Assembly: GCA_021904315.1 (NCBI GenBank)
Contig: CM038907.1
Coordinates: 32,247,223-32,311,222 of the forward strand
Length of the DNA: 64,000 bases
Source of the DNA: Sphagnum magellanicum
Taxonomy: Eukaryota; Streptophyta; Sphagnopsida; Sphagnales; Sphagnaceae
Reading direction: 5' to 3'
The notes under the pieces were generated by a model. The model worked only from the letters and a program-made list of their open reading frames with translations. It did no database searches and had not been told where the DNA came from. Below, one piece after another: positions 36,001 to 47,015 of this stretch (positions are counted from its first letter, which is position 1; each line of letters starts with the position of its first letter). A program made the translations under genes and the position numbers.

Positions 36001-36734
36001 CTATAATAATTTGCAAAAAGGAAATCAATTACAACTACAAAATGACACTTTTACTTAGTAAATAGATATCAACATAGTTGAATTTAATAAGCAACTTCAA
36101 TTACCTAGAATAGCATGGAGCAACCATACGTTTATCATCAATTGCCTGCAAGATAATTAAAAAATGTTGAAATTAGTTGGGCTAATGATTTATAATGAAT
36201 TCATCAAACAAGTTGAAATGGATTCAAAAAATATTAATCCAATTCTAGTGTCATTTAATTGATGCATTGTGCGTAGTAATCTTTTCAATCATTTGGTTGA
36301 AAAGTAACCAAAAAAGAGATTAGATTAATAAGAGAGTTATGATTTAACAAAGCAATTGACAGAATTACTCAATGAACATTATAGTCTTTTTCATGATTTA
36401 GGGTGTGTAACATGTCATCCAAAAATAAACATAAATTAATAGTCCTAAACAAATTTTCTTTTTGTTGCAATGGTCCCAAGTTTGAAAAAAAATCATTCAC
36501 CTGTAATTGATGAACATGAGGGAATCTTGTTGCTAAACCCGCATGAAAAAGAGTTGCATTTGGATGAGGAGTTGATCTCATGCAACTTAAGTTGTTCCTA
36601 CATGCTTGCAATTGAAATGCTTGCAATGAGGAATGCATTTTCAACCTTGAAGCTTGTAATAGGTTTTTGTGGTTCAGAATTTTCAATGGGTAGATATCTG
36701 GCACAATCTTGGTGGATATGTCATTGTGTTCCAT
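33015..36734 (-). CDS. Microbial-type terpene synthase-like gene, copy 2 (MTPSL-2), six exons, 490 residues, intact
   Basis: Class I terpene synthase of the microbial type. Exons on the minus strand: 36,734-36,501; 36,145-36,105 (41 nt); 35,874-35,351; 34,940-34,681; 34,142-34,014; 33,299-33,015. All introns are GT-AG and every phase fits (0, 2, 1, 0, 0), giving 1,473 nt and 490 residues without a stop. Motifs: aspartate-rich DDEVY at about residues 195-199 in MWMYAGDDEVYLH, with no third acidic residue at the usual spacing. The NSE triad NDVWSFPKE falls at 389-397, spanning the exon 5/6 junction. The family's C-terminal RY is RF here (about 483-484, QSSRFEIM). The first about 90 residues precede the synthase fold and may target a plastid. 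It is convergent with MTPSL-1, with the same exon lengths for exons 2 and 5. The start was chosen at MEHND because it matches the MTPSL-1 start. Substrate and product cannot be told from sequence. Confidence 0.9.
34302..34413. repeat. Small foldback in MTPSL-2 intron 4
   Basis: gtaaggaccta-aacaagat at 34,302 pairs with the reverse complement of the right end, gtaaggaccttgaacatgat (ending 34,413). The arms continue loosely inward (gtttgcctcattttatga against gtttgcttcccattttgtga). A MITE-like insertion of about 112 bp. No clear target duplication. Confidence 0.6.
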
Positions 36735-37013
36735 GGGTGGAGCTGAACACCAAAAAAAAAAAAAAAGTTTACACATGAATTAGAAACCTCTTTTCAAATC
36801 AAATAGAAATCAAACCTACGATGAAGTGGTCAAGTGCCTATAGATATGGGTTGAAGTAATGACAAAAACTTGGCTCATTACCAATTGGAATGGCATTCTT
36901 GTGGGTACTTGACAATGCAATCCACACTGGAGAAGAACTTTGGCAAGTGATTGTGATTATAAGAGGCAATCTTGTTGCATGGGTACCACAATGTACATTA
37001 AGAAACACACATT
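36735..37013. other. MTPSL-2 upstream region
   Basis: Immediately upstream of the MTPSL-2 start codon on the minus strand. No TATA box or known regulatory motif could be chosen with confidence. Confidence 0.3.
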
Positions 37014-37325
37014 TCATATGATCACTAAGTCATGAATCTTTATAGAGCAACCACATGACAACATAGCTCTTGTAAGGTGATCAATTAATTCATTTCCATC
37101 ACTAGCCAAGCTTGGTGTCACTAGTGAAACAATGTCATTGTTGCACCTTGTAATGACACCTTCGTACAAGAAGAACGAAATTGTAGGCGAGTTGAAGTTG
37201 GTGTCAAAAAATAACTCCTCCCGAGTATTCCCACACCCACTGGATGTATCTCCAAAATAGATGTTTGGGGCTTTCGTTTCCCCAAGATTGGTGTGTAGTT
37301 GTAGAGGAGATGTGCCATTGCTCAG
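37014..37325 (-). CDS. Unrecognised open stretch of 103 codons upstream of MTPSL-2
   Basis: A minus-strand frame is open from just after a stop at 37,326-37,328 to TGA at 37,016-37,014. It has protein-like composition, including the pieces NIYFGDTSSGCGNTREELFF and ISFFLYEGVITRCNNDIVSL. There is no early ATG, so it would have to be an internal exon or a remnant. I do not recognise a family. It lies about 280 bases upstream of MTPSL-2 on the same strand. It could be the decayed end of another gene or chance. Confidence 0.25.
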   Translation of the reverse strand: MSNGTSPLQLHTNLGETKAPNIYFGDTSSGCGNTREELFFDTNFNSPTISFFLYEGVITRCNNDIVSLVTPSLASDGNELIDHLTRAMLSCGCSIKIHDLVII

Positions 37326-37379
37326 TTACAACTCGAACTTCCTATCTTTGAAGAGCTACTTGACAGGGAATGACTATTT

Positions 37380-37445
37380 AAGAAGGGATGAGCAGTTGAG
37401 AGATAATGAGTGCTTGAGAGGTAATGAGCACTTGAGAGAAAATGG
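37380..37445. repeat. Short tandem repeat, about 18-bp period
   Basis: About four copies of a unit like 'gataatgagcacttgaga' give the repeating peptide pattern LR-NE-LR on the plus strand. Confidence 0.6.
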
Positions 37446-37799
37446 GAGCATATTTAACATAAAGTAGACACACCCAAAACCATGTATTGTACCCTATACT
37501 AAGGTCTATACTCTACATCATCTGCCTTAGATGGAAAAATGAGTATTTTATTATGACCTATTACGTCAGCTAAAGCAATTCCTTTGGCACATGTGCCATG
37601 GATTTCCAATAGCATTATTTATCTATATATAAATTGTTCGAAAGACTGAAGTTACTTAAGATACATCACAAAATAGGTTAAAATAACTTAATTTACCAAA
37701 ATAATTCAAGAACTCCAAAAATTTTAATTCCACTTGCATCAATTTTTAAAGGTAGATGTGAATCACAGCATTGACATGTGTTTCGTTAACAGTATTGTC
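37446..37799. other. AT-rich intergenic DNA, nothing recognised
   Basis: No gene or clear repeat between the 18-bp tandem repeat and the array that starts at about 37.8 kb. Confidence 0.35.
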
Positions 37800-38530
37800 C
37801 TTTCTCCATGTATTAATTTTAAGTGCTTTACTTCTTCTTTTACACATTCAACAATGGGCCCATGTTTACGTCGACTGAAAGTCCGACATGGTCAAACATG
37901 ATGTCACTGTATGAAGGGAGATGCAAAACTGCAACATTGCGTGTCTTTGAACAACCATGTTTTTTATTGAATAATTGTGTTGTTTTTAAGTATTCGATAC
38001 ATATATTAATTTAATTTTTTTCATTTCTTCTTCTAGTGCACATTAAACAAATGGCCCACATTTACTTTGACCGACACTGTGAAACTGAGATGTCTAACAT
38101 GATGCCGACATGAAGGCAGAATCAACGTCCCTTGTCTTGGAACAACTATGTTTCTCATTGAGCACATATCTTGTCCTTTTTCAATGTATGAAAAGTGCTT
38201 TACATTCTTCTTATTTTGCACATTTAAGAAAGGGCCCACAGTCCACCTCTGCTTAGAGGGAAAGTTTGACAAATCTAACGTCATGCCAGTGGCCACGTGA
38301 ATGCAGACAAGGAATCGGAATGTTGTGTAATGTTACGTGTGTTTGAGCGTGTGTCTGGTCCGGGTATTGACGTTAAATTAAAAGATAAAAGAAAGATAAA
38401 AGATAAAAGAAAGAGCGACCATGTCTTTCATTGAGTAATTCTCAACTGCTCTTTTTCTGTGCATTAACTTCTTCTTGTGCACACTGACCAAAGGGCCCAC
38501 AGAATCGTAGTTGAGTAACCCATGCTTAAT
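37800..38530. repeat. Diverged tandem array, four units of about 190-260 bp
   Basis: The landmark 'cttcttcttttacacattcaa ... gggccca' recurs near 37,825-37,862, 38,025-38,060, 38,208-38,240 and 38,465-38,502, each followed by related sequence including 'aacaaccatgtttttcattga'-like words. No coding content. Confidence 0.7.
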
Positions 38531-38599
38531 ATTGGGTAATTGATGGTTTCCTCTTTTTGGGTCGTGCCTTTCAAGCTAGTTTCAAATTATTACTTGTAT

Positions 38600-39450
38600 T
38601 CTTATTTTAAGTGTGCTTGGACCGTTGGACGTCATCTATTTCTCACCATAATGTCACTATAAGGTCCAAGTAACTTAACGAATTTTAAGGTGTCATTGGG
38701 TGTCATCTATTTCTCATCATAAGGTCCAACCCACTTTAAAACTTTTTTGTGGGCTTGGATGTCATCTATTTCTTACTGGATGGTCACCACCGACCATCAG
38801 TGTTTTCTTTTTGGGCGAATTTTCAAATTGTGGCAACAGAAATTGATTCCAGTACGAATTCTACTAAGGGTTTCTTTTTAAATATTTTGAAAAGTCGCCA
38901 TTTTTTGAGGGAAAAAAATTAGAAATTAATAGTTTAGACAATGATTTCAAGTAACTCGCCAGACCTACGCAGGATTCCAAAAAACATATGCTGTCCTATC
39001 TCTAGCCAAATTTCGCTCATTCCACTTGCAGATGATTGCACCTACTTGACAAAATTCCACAAAAAGCCCTGGTCACCATAAGGAACAGGCTACTTAGTAC
39101 CCTCTTAAAATATCCTTGGACCACTGGACGTCACCTATTTCTCATCGTAGGGTCATCACACGGTCCAAGCTACTTCACACTTTTTTTTAAGTGTGCGTGG
39201 ATGTCATCTATTTCGCACCACAATGTCACCAATAACAATAAGGTCCAAGCTACTTCACAAAATTTTCAAGTGCGCTCTGACAATCATCTATTTTTCACTG
39301 TGTGCTCGCCAAGATCATAAGGTCCACACTTTTTTAAGGTGCGCTTCGACTTCATCTATTTCTCACCATAAGGTGGTTGACAATAGGGTCCAAGCTACTG
39401 ATCACTTTTCCAGGTCTTTTTGGAAGTCATCTATTTCCCACCATAAAGCC
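38600..39450. repeat. Tandem array around 'gtcatctatttctcaccata'
   Basis: At least eight diverged copies of the core (g)tcatctatttctcaccataaggtc occur near 38,629, 38,697, 38,757, 39,127, 39,200, 39,283, 39,350 and 39,424. They are separated by sequence containing 'ggtccaagctacttcac' and 'tttttaagtgtgc'. Spacing is about 60-85 bp within each cluster, with an unrelated interval at about 38,800-39,050. Confidence 0.8.
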
Positions 39451-39479
39451 TAAATGTGGGGCCACACTTGTAGGTAGCC

Positions 39480-40200
39480 AGTTTTTCAATTTTCCCCTAA
39501 CTGCCCCTAACGGGTATTTGTTTTCTTTTGGTAATAGTTGGGTCTGAGCATTTGAAAATAAAAATTTCAAAGAATCACCCAGTAAATTTTTTTAATTTAA
39601 AAAATATATAAAGAGCCGCCTGGGTCTGGGTTTTACAAAGAGGGGCAGTTATGAAGTGGGGGCAGGGGTTAGAGGCGGTGATTAGTCGGATATTTGACAG
39701 AAACCTGGACAAGTACACTCCACTTCTTTTATCAGGATTTTTGGAAGACACCTTCAAGAGGCATGTCGAGTCTTTAATCTTTAATTTTTTTAAACTCAGA
39801 GTAAGGCAAGAGTTTTTTTTGGAAGTTGCAATATGGAGCACAACTACAAGTTTTGAAGGTAGAATGCAAAACAAAATCTCAAAAAGGATTTTCATGGTTG
39901 CCATTGAAATCAAAAAACTAAAATCTAACTATTGGTTAACCCCATAAAAAACTCCAAAAACAGATGGCAACAATTTTATTTTCAAATTGCAAAAGGTCGC
40001 ACAATACAAGTTTTAAAGATAAAGTGCAAAACAAAATCTCAAAGAGGATTGTCATGGTTTCCGTTGAAGTTAAAATCCTAAAATCCAACAATTGATTAAC
40101 TTAAAAAAAACTCCAAAAAATGTGAATCAAAATGTGAAGGTTAAATTTATGTCATGTTTGATGCTTATAAGTCATAGGCAAGTTTTCTAAACCTTTCCAT
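39480..40200. other. Intergenic DNA, internal duplication only
   Basis: A local duplication is visible. 'agaatgcaaaacaaaatctc' with 'aaaaggattttcatggtt' (39,860-39,900) recurs as 'aaagtgcaaaacaaaatctc' with 'aaagaggattgtcatggttt' (40,020-40,060). Open frames of about 100 codons on both strands show no known domain. Confidence 0.4.
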
Positions 40201-40990
40201 TCCATCTTCCATTTAACCCTTGACTTCACACACACACATTTTAGCTTGGATAAGTAAAAAACAAAAACACACATCAAACTCACACAATTACATTGAAACT
40301 AATTGAAGACACAAACACACTAAAAAAATAAGGACTACAAACATAAAAACACGAAACAAATATAATGAAAACATGAAGACACAAAACACACATACTAAAA
40401 ACATAAGCATTGAAGACAACGACAAAAGAGATAACTGAGATTAAAACATTGAAGACATAATGACATTGAAAACATAACTAAGACACTAAAGATAGAAGAT
40501 AGGATGGATTTAAGACATAAGACATAAGACCCCTAGAAGACACCAAGACAAAAAAGATTATTGGCAAATGGCCCAATGGACTTAGGATAAAAGACCTTCA
40601 AAAGACACAAAGACAAAAGAAACTATTAATAAAAGGCCCAATGGACTTAGGACAAAAGAAAATGTTGGTAGAAAGTCCAATGGACCTAGGACAAAAGACC
40701 CCTAGAAGACATAAAGACAAATGAGACTATTGGCAAAAGGCTTGATGGACTTAAGATAGAAGACAAAAAATCCCAAAAGACAAAAAAACAAAAGAAACTA
40801 TTAGCAAAAGACATTTAGGACTTAGGATAATCCACACAAAAACACTTCAGACTAAGGATAAAAAACACAAAGACACGTAAGATTGGAGACAAAAGGGACT
40901 TAGGACTTTAGTGAAGACACAAAAACACTTAAAACTTAGGTTTGAAAATAAAGACAAAAGAAACAATGATAGAAGCTGCTTAGGACTTAG
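40201..40990. repeat. A/C-rich degenerate repeat region with about 70-bp units
   Basis: From about 40,495 to 40,835 a unit with 'gacataaagacaaa', 'gactattggcaaaaggcc' and 'aatggacttaggataaaaga' recurs about five times. Flanks are built from 'acataaagacac'-like words. No protein is encoded. Confidence 0.65.
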
Positions 40991-41149
40991 GGTTCCACTA
41001 CCATTAAAAAAGAAAAGACAATTACAAGGTGTTCACAAAATGGAATGGAATCATAAAACAACTACCAAAATTTAACACCTAACAAATGTTTCCATTCATC
41101 ATTTTCAACCTAGCACAAGACACGAACAAGCCACTTCCACATAGGAAAC

Positions 41150-44100
41150 ATGTGGAATTAAGGAGCACAATGCAAATCCAAGGAATTTCCATTATCGACT
41201 TGGTCTTCAAAATCAACTTCCAATTTTACCATCAAATTAAATTCTGCCTCACATGCAGATGTAACACCAATGTGTTTCAAACAACCAATATGTGAATCAA
41301 ATGGCCAGTTTTTATGGACAAATGTTAACTTGTCCATATTCTTCATTTGAAGATGACATTTCCAAAGCGCAATCAAAATGCCAACAATAGAAAAAAATGC
41401 ACTTTGTCTCTATTTAACTGGATGGGATGCCACGTATGTGTCTTGCTAATATAGCAATAGGTGGAAACTTGTTTTGTTTTTTACGCCACCAACATAAGGG
41501 GCACCTGCAACCTTCAACATCAACTGGATACTAACAAAATTCAATAAGTTCTCTCAACACGAAATCCCTATAAGTGTTTACATTTGTTGAAGTGAAAGAT
41601 CTTCAACATTGCCTTGAGATTATAATCTTCAATTTTTTCAACACTAGCAGGCATCAACAACTTGGTTGTTTCTATCAATAAAGGTGACAAAAGCTGCTAA
41701 TCATATTTAGCAACAATAATAGTAGCATTTTCATGACCTAAAAAAATAGTAATCAACTCATGTGCTTTTAAACCTTGGATCAAAATTAGAGCTAGCATGT
41801 TATGGCCCCTTTTCCTGTCATATGCATGCAAAAAGGAAATAAAATGTAGAAGAACCTCTAGAATCTTCCCTTTCATGCAAACCACGAATTCTTTTAATTC
41901 ATGATCAAAAAAATCCTCTTCCACAAGGCTATCAAGAATAGGTTGGAATTTGAATTCTTCCCAAATATCCTAACACCTGGATGTAACAAACTACAAGGCA
42001 TCTCAAAGCAACCAATGTCCCCGATTCTAGTTCAAAACACAACCACTGATAATCAAAGACAAGACTTTCACCATAACTTCACATATAGCCCATATTCTTG
42101 GAGACGATACACAAGATTATAATGCCATAGATTGTGTGCTATAGCATTGTGTAATGGCACTTCGGAAAGTTAGGGCATCTTGGAAGAATAAAACTCGGCT
42201 TGCAAATTTGTCATCAATAATAAAAACAAAAAAAGCACAATCATGCACTTGAAAGACACGACCATAAAAACAGTTAAAAAGCATAAATAAAAAGACTTAC
42301 CCTATTTTCACAGGTGTGTTCAACTTTTAAAGTGTAACCTTAACTAAATACAAGCCTTGTCCCATGTTTGCCTAACTTTGCTTGACATTTTGGGCTAGGT
42401 AATGCATTTTTACAAAGAAAATTTCTCCACCTTTATGGATGCCAAAAGTAGACCAATAAACATTTTTTTATCTACAATAGCTTACTAGCATACCTTTGAC
42501 AGTGCATGTTTGAAACAAGTGTCATTAAATGGTTCTAACAAGCCCAAATTATTCCATGATGCAATAAAAGTTAAGGCACTTGCACATGTATGCAAGTTGG
42601 ACCCTTCATCTTTAAGAAATGCAAGAATTTTCTAGGTTAAGGGAAACTTATCTCGCAATTCTTGTAATTTAGGAGCCATTGTAACACCACTCGTGTCTGA
42701 AACTTCAAACAACCCAATGGTGACATGTTTTATCTCCCAATCACTTGAAATAAAATTCACCACAACAACAAAAACATCCCTTGTTCCTTTCGACATCCAT
42801 ACGTTAAAAGTTCAAGTGGTTGATATATAATGAGTTAATGCTAGTTGCACATAAGTGGTCATAGTTTTTTCAACCAAACCCGACATAATTTCTTAAGCAA
42901 AACTATTCCTAGGTGGGAACAAAAGTTGAAGACATAGCCTATGGGTATTTCCATGCTACGGTGTAGACAAAAAGTACTCACAATTTGACGTTTTTCACTA
43001 CAACTTATTTTAAACATGTCTCTATAAATATTTGGAGAAGGTTTTTTTTATGAAAATGTGCAATTAAAGGTGGATAACATCCTACATTGTCATAATGTTA
43101 TGAGATTGGTGCACATATCAACAATTCAATTGTCAATTGGAGTACATTTTAAATTTGCAATAGTGTGTCACAAACATTGAAATGTAAGAAAAAGACTATG
43201 AAATATTAGTTTTAATGGGAGTTGTTTATGAAACTCTGCACATACAAAGAGACCATCATACTGAATAATCTTCCACAAAAAAAATTCAATTTGTCATAAA
43301 GTCAAAAAGTTGAAATTAAATGGTACAAAATACTCAGTGGTACATTATGTTATTGTAATGTTGATGATTATGATATTTGTAAGTTGTAAAATGTTGTTCC
43401 ATTAAAGATGTAATTGATTTGAGTCTTGTTTTTATCATTCTACAAAAATAAAGTGGAAATTTAAAATTAATGTAATGGTATTTTGTTGTTAAATAAGGTG
43501 TTTTAAATAATATTTATAAAATTATCGGTGTACACTTACATAAAAACACAATTATGAATCAATTTCATATTCATGGTTTACATAATTGGTCTTATTTTTC
43601 AAGCCCAAGTCAATTTAATGCGTGAAATTTTATGTGTCATTACTTTGATATTATATGTACTTCTAGTTTTGACACAAAATGTGTACACCATACCATGGAA
43701 ACACCCCTATACACCAACCTCTAGAACCAAATTGATTCAACAATCTCCATAGGCACCAACCCTTTAATCACAAACAATATCAGAATTTCCCAGAAAAACT
43801 TGAATTGCATCATCTTTCTTGAACTTACTAGTAGAAAAAAAACCAAAAATTGCAAATGGAGATACATGCGCACCCTCTTTTTAGTCACATGATCAAGTGG
43901 AAATCTTGGGGCAAGGTTTGTTGGGTCTTCCAACAATTTTTGTAACAAAGTAAAATGGTCAAATTCAACATTTTTTTCATGGTTATTATGCCATTACATT
44001 TATGGTATGCAATGAGGCCCTTCCTACATCTTGTGTGCATGGCCAAGAATTCCGGAGGAACTAATTCACTATGGCAAATAATGCATCTCATAATTTGGTT

Positions 44101-44210
44101 TTTAAAAAGGTTGACAAATTGATTATCATTCATCTTGAAAAATGCCCATGTGATTGAATTGTGATAGTGCGGCTTCCAAGCCACTCTTTGTTTCCACAAG
44201 CTTTCCAAGT
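41150..44210 (-). mobile_element. Decayed hAT-like DNA transposon (copy 2) with a nested MITE
   Basis: The minus strand shows a whole hAT transposase in order. A zinc-finger-like start lies at about 44,130-43,980 (MRCIICHSELVPPEFLAMH, RCRKGLIAYHKCNG). The segment LLEDPTNLAPRFPLDH ends in VESIWF at about 43,725. A MITE interrupts it at 42,943-43,706. Then follow LVEKTMTTYVQ, NVWMSKGTRDVFVVVVNF and DWEIKHVTIGLFEV (about 42,880-42,710), AFLKDEGSNLHTCASAL and FNDTCFKHALSKVC (about 42,640-42,490). Later parts (41,940-41,160) end with the hAT dimerisation motif, seen as RCPLCWW, FPPIAILARHI and HLQMKNMDKLTFVHKNWP. Many frame changes make it inactive. Same family as copy 1. Terminal repeats not located. 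Confidence 0.85.
42943..43706. mobile_element. MITE with GGGTG inverted ends and CTAT target duplication
   Basis: The left end gggtatttccatgctacggt and the reverse complement of the right end gggtgtttccatggtatggt are inverted repeats. The tetramer ctat flanks both sides (42,939-42,942 and 43,707-43,710). The 764-bp interior is AT-rich and non-coding. Leaving out the element and one ctat brings the two flanking hAT segments together at a natural point, which confirms the borders. Confidence 0.88.
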
Positions 44211-44529
44211 GTGTTTCAACATGTTATTCATCAACACCATCACCATCACCATCATGAGCTGGAATCTCCATTTCAAACCCAATTTCATGCAAAGGTTACA
44301 CATTGCCAACACTCTAATTGCTATCATATCCTGTAGATGTTGGAAGAATTTCATCAGTGGAACATTGTAGAAGAAGCCATCAAAACAACAAAACCTAGCA
44401 TTATAGTAACAAAAGTAGCAAACCCTTAACATCGTAGTAACAAAAACAAAACGACAACAAGAATGGGATAGGATACATGTTTAGGGTTTAAAGGATATGG
44501 AAAGGGATCGCAGCTCCACAATGACAACA
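44211..44529. other. Intergenic DNA, nothing recognised
   Basis: A short (cac cat)n run at 44,235-44,255. No gene. Confidence 0.35.
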
Positions 44530-44945
44530 AAATCGAAAATGCCACCCAATGTGCAACTTCATGCCTTAGCCATAATGATTATAGCTTAAAGTGATGAGGC
44601 AACAGGCAAGGGCACAAAGAAGAAGATGATGAAAACACAGTAGATGACATGATTTGAAGAAGGAAATGATAGTACAATATCAAACAACACAATTAGATCG
44701 ACAGTAGTAGCAACAAGTGTGCAAATGTGAAAAATCAAAGTAGAATATGCCACCCATGCAGCTTCACACCTCAACCATGATGGTTCTAACTTAAGGTAAT
44801 GAGGCAACATGCAAGGACACAAAAAAAGGATGACAAAAACGCACTCGACAACGCAATTAGTGAAAGGAGATGATAATATGAGACTAAACAACACAATAAA
44901 ATCAATAGCAGTAACAAGTGTGTGAATGTGAGAATTCATCAAACA
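44530..44945. repeat. Two-copy tandem duplication of about 205 bp
   Basis: Sequence from 'aaaatgccacccaatg' (about 44,536) is repeated from 'aatatgccacccatgc' (about 44,745). Matched blocks include 'gtgatgaggcaac' with 'ggtaatgaggcaac', and 'caacaagtgtgcaaatgtga' with 'taacaagtgtgtgaatgtga'. Confidence 0.75.
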
Positions 44946-47015
44946 TCACAAGGTGAAACCATCAACTAGAGAGCAGAAAGCATAACAAAAAGGAGAATAG
45001 AAAGAATTTACCTTTGTCCAACTCACTGACACTTAAGTGTTGATGCTACTCCATGCTTCAATTCACCTCTAGGAGCTCCTAGGCATATTCATGAACATAA
45101 ATGTGCAAGTTGGCAGCGCGATGTGAATGTTGCAAACATCAAAAAACAAAAAAATGGCAACTGTAGGGAAATCTAAACATCATGAAATGATGCAAGTTAT
45201 AAGGACTCATCATGCAAACGACACACAAACATACCATAACCTTAACCCTAACTATAGCTTCCTCCAAATATGAAAAGGATATGGAGTTGGGTTTTTGAGA
45301 GACACCTTCTACTTGTAATCTCCTTAAGTAGGGTTTGGTTATGGATACTTAAAAAATTTAAATCACTAGTAATGATGGGGGGCGGGTGTTAACTTCTTTA
45401 AAATGTCAGGTAGGAGGGGGGTTTGGGTTTTTGAAAAAGTATGACCAATGGGTATATATGCATAGATTTAATCTAATATTCGGTTAATATTCGGTAAGAA
45501 AAAAATACCCAGCCCACACTGGTTATTACACTAGAATTAACTACCACCAACTTTTTATCTCCCTCTTAATTTTTTGTCTCTTCCTTGTCCACACCTACAA
45601 TTCTAGGCTAGGAGATAACTTACTTTTGTTGAATTGAATTGCTACAAAGTTGCAGTCACACTCCATCTCATGATGTTGTGTACCTTCATGTTTTTTTCCA
45701 TCAAGATCACAGTTGCTTTCCATTCTCCTTCTCCATGCCTTGTTAGGCTTCTTCTTTTCCAAACTCTAGAATATAGCCTACTTCATCTCCAATGCATAAT
45801 GGACAAATGAACATAATACAATTTTTTCTATATATTTTTTATTGTAATGTAATTCTTGGTGTTGCGTTTTGTTTGATGCATGAATTTATTTGATAAATGC
45901 AATTTAATGAAGATGGATTACTTACTTGGATTCTTGTTATTATATTATGGATCCATGTTCTTGTTTGTTGTTGTTGTTGTGACACAAGACTACAACTATT
46001 GGTGAGAGTGTGATGAATTTGAATGTGAATTATTGCGATGAAAAATATCACTCCCATTTTCTTTTGTTGTTGCAAATGACATTGCTCCCATTTATTACAA
46101 GGGAGAGCTAATGTCTACATTGCTACAAGCCCAAGAGAGTGACAAAATATGGGTGGCACAAATGAAGGTGGTAGGTAGGAGTGTTCACAAAGGTCCAAGT
46201 GCATGTGCTAAAGTTATCTATGAATTATTTGGAGGTTATTCTAGAGTTAACTACCTCTAGTGTTTTTTCCAAAAAAATTCAGATTTTGTAGATTCAAAGG
46301 TAGGGAGAAAATTAGTTAACTATGAGTTACTTTTCCTTTCCACGTAAACATCCACATAGGATTTAGAGGTACCTAACTCTATATGTGTGGCCCCACCTTA
46401 AATAGATATTTTCATACTTGCATGAAGGCCTTTCAAAATAAAACCCATCTAGTACTTTGTATAAGGGTTGCCAGGAGGGATGTCCATGTGTTCAAAGTTG
46501 TTAACAATGTCTAGGCAAGAAATTTCTATCAATTGGTTATGAGCTACCAACTTGGAAACCATTCAAGTACAGTGGTAAATGTCTCAATTGGCACCTATTG
46601 GAGGTACTTGGAGTTATGACTTTTGGAACAATTGATTTCCTTTTTTCTAAAATGTGAATCAGCTTTTTGGGCAGATGACTTAGTAAACATGTAATCAATT
46701 GTCAAATCTCCCCATACATTGGTTGTTACATCCTTACATCCCTCTTGTAGCCCTACCAACAATATTAATTTTTTACACTTTTATCAATTTTACTTTTTTT
46801 GGTTTGGACTTTTTTTTTCTAATGTTCTTTTGTGTTTTCTGAACATTACTTGACATTTTTTTTATGTTGCTTGATTTTTTTTAGTGTTGCCCAATGCCCT
46901 TTAATAATTTTCTAGGATTGCTCAGCAAATTCTCAACATTGTTTAATGTTTTTTTTATAGCCTTTTATACCGCATCATTTTTTCAAAGCTTTCATCATCC
47001 TTTAGTGTTTTCTTG
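44946..47015. other. AT-rich intergenic DNA, no gene recognised
   Basis: No supported gene. The minus-strand open frame at 46,075-45,839 is glutamine/isoleucine-rich and has no known domain. Confidence 0.4.
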
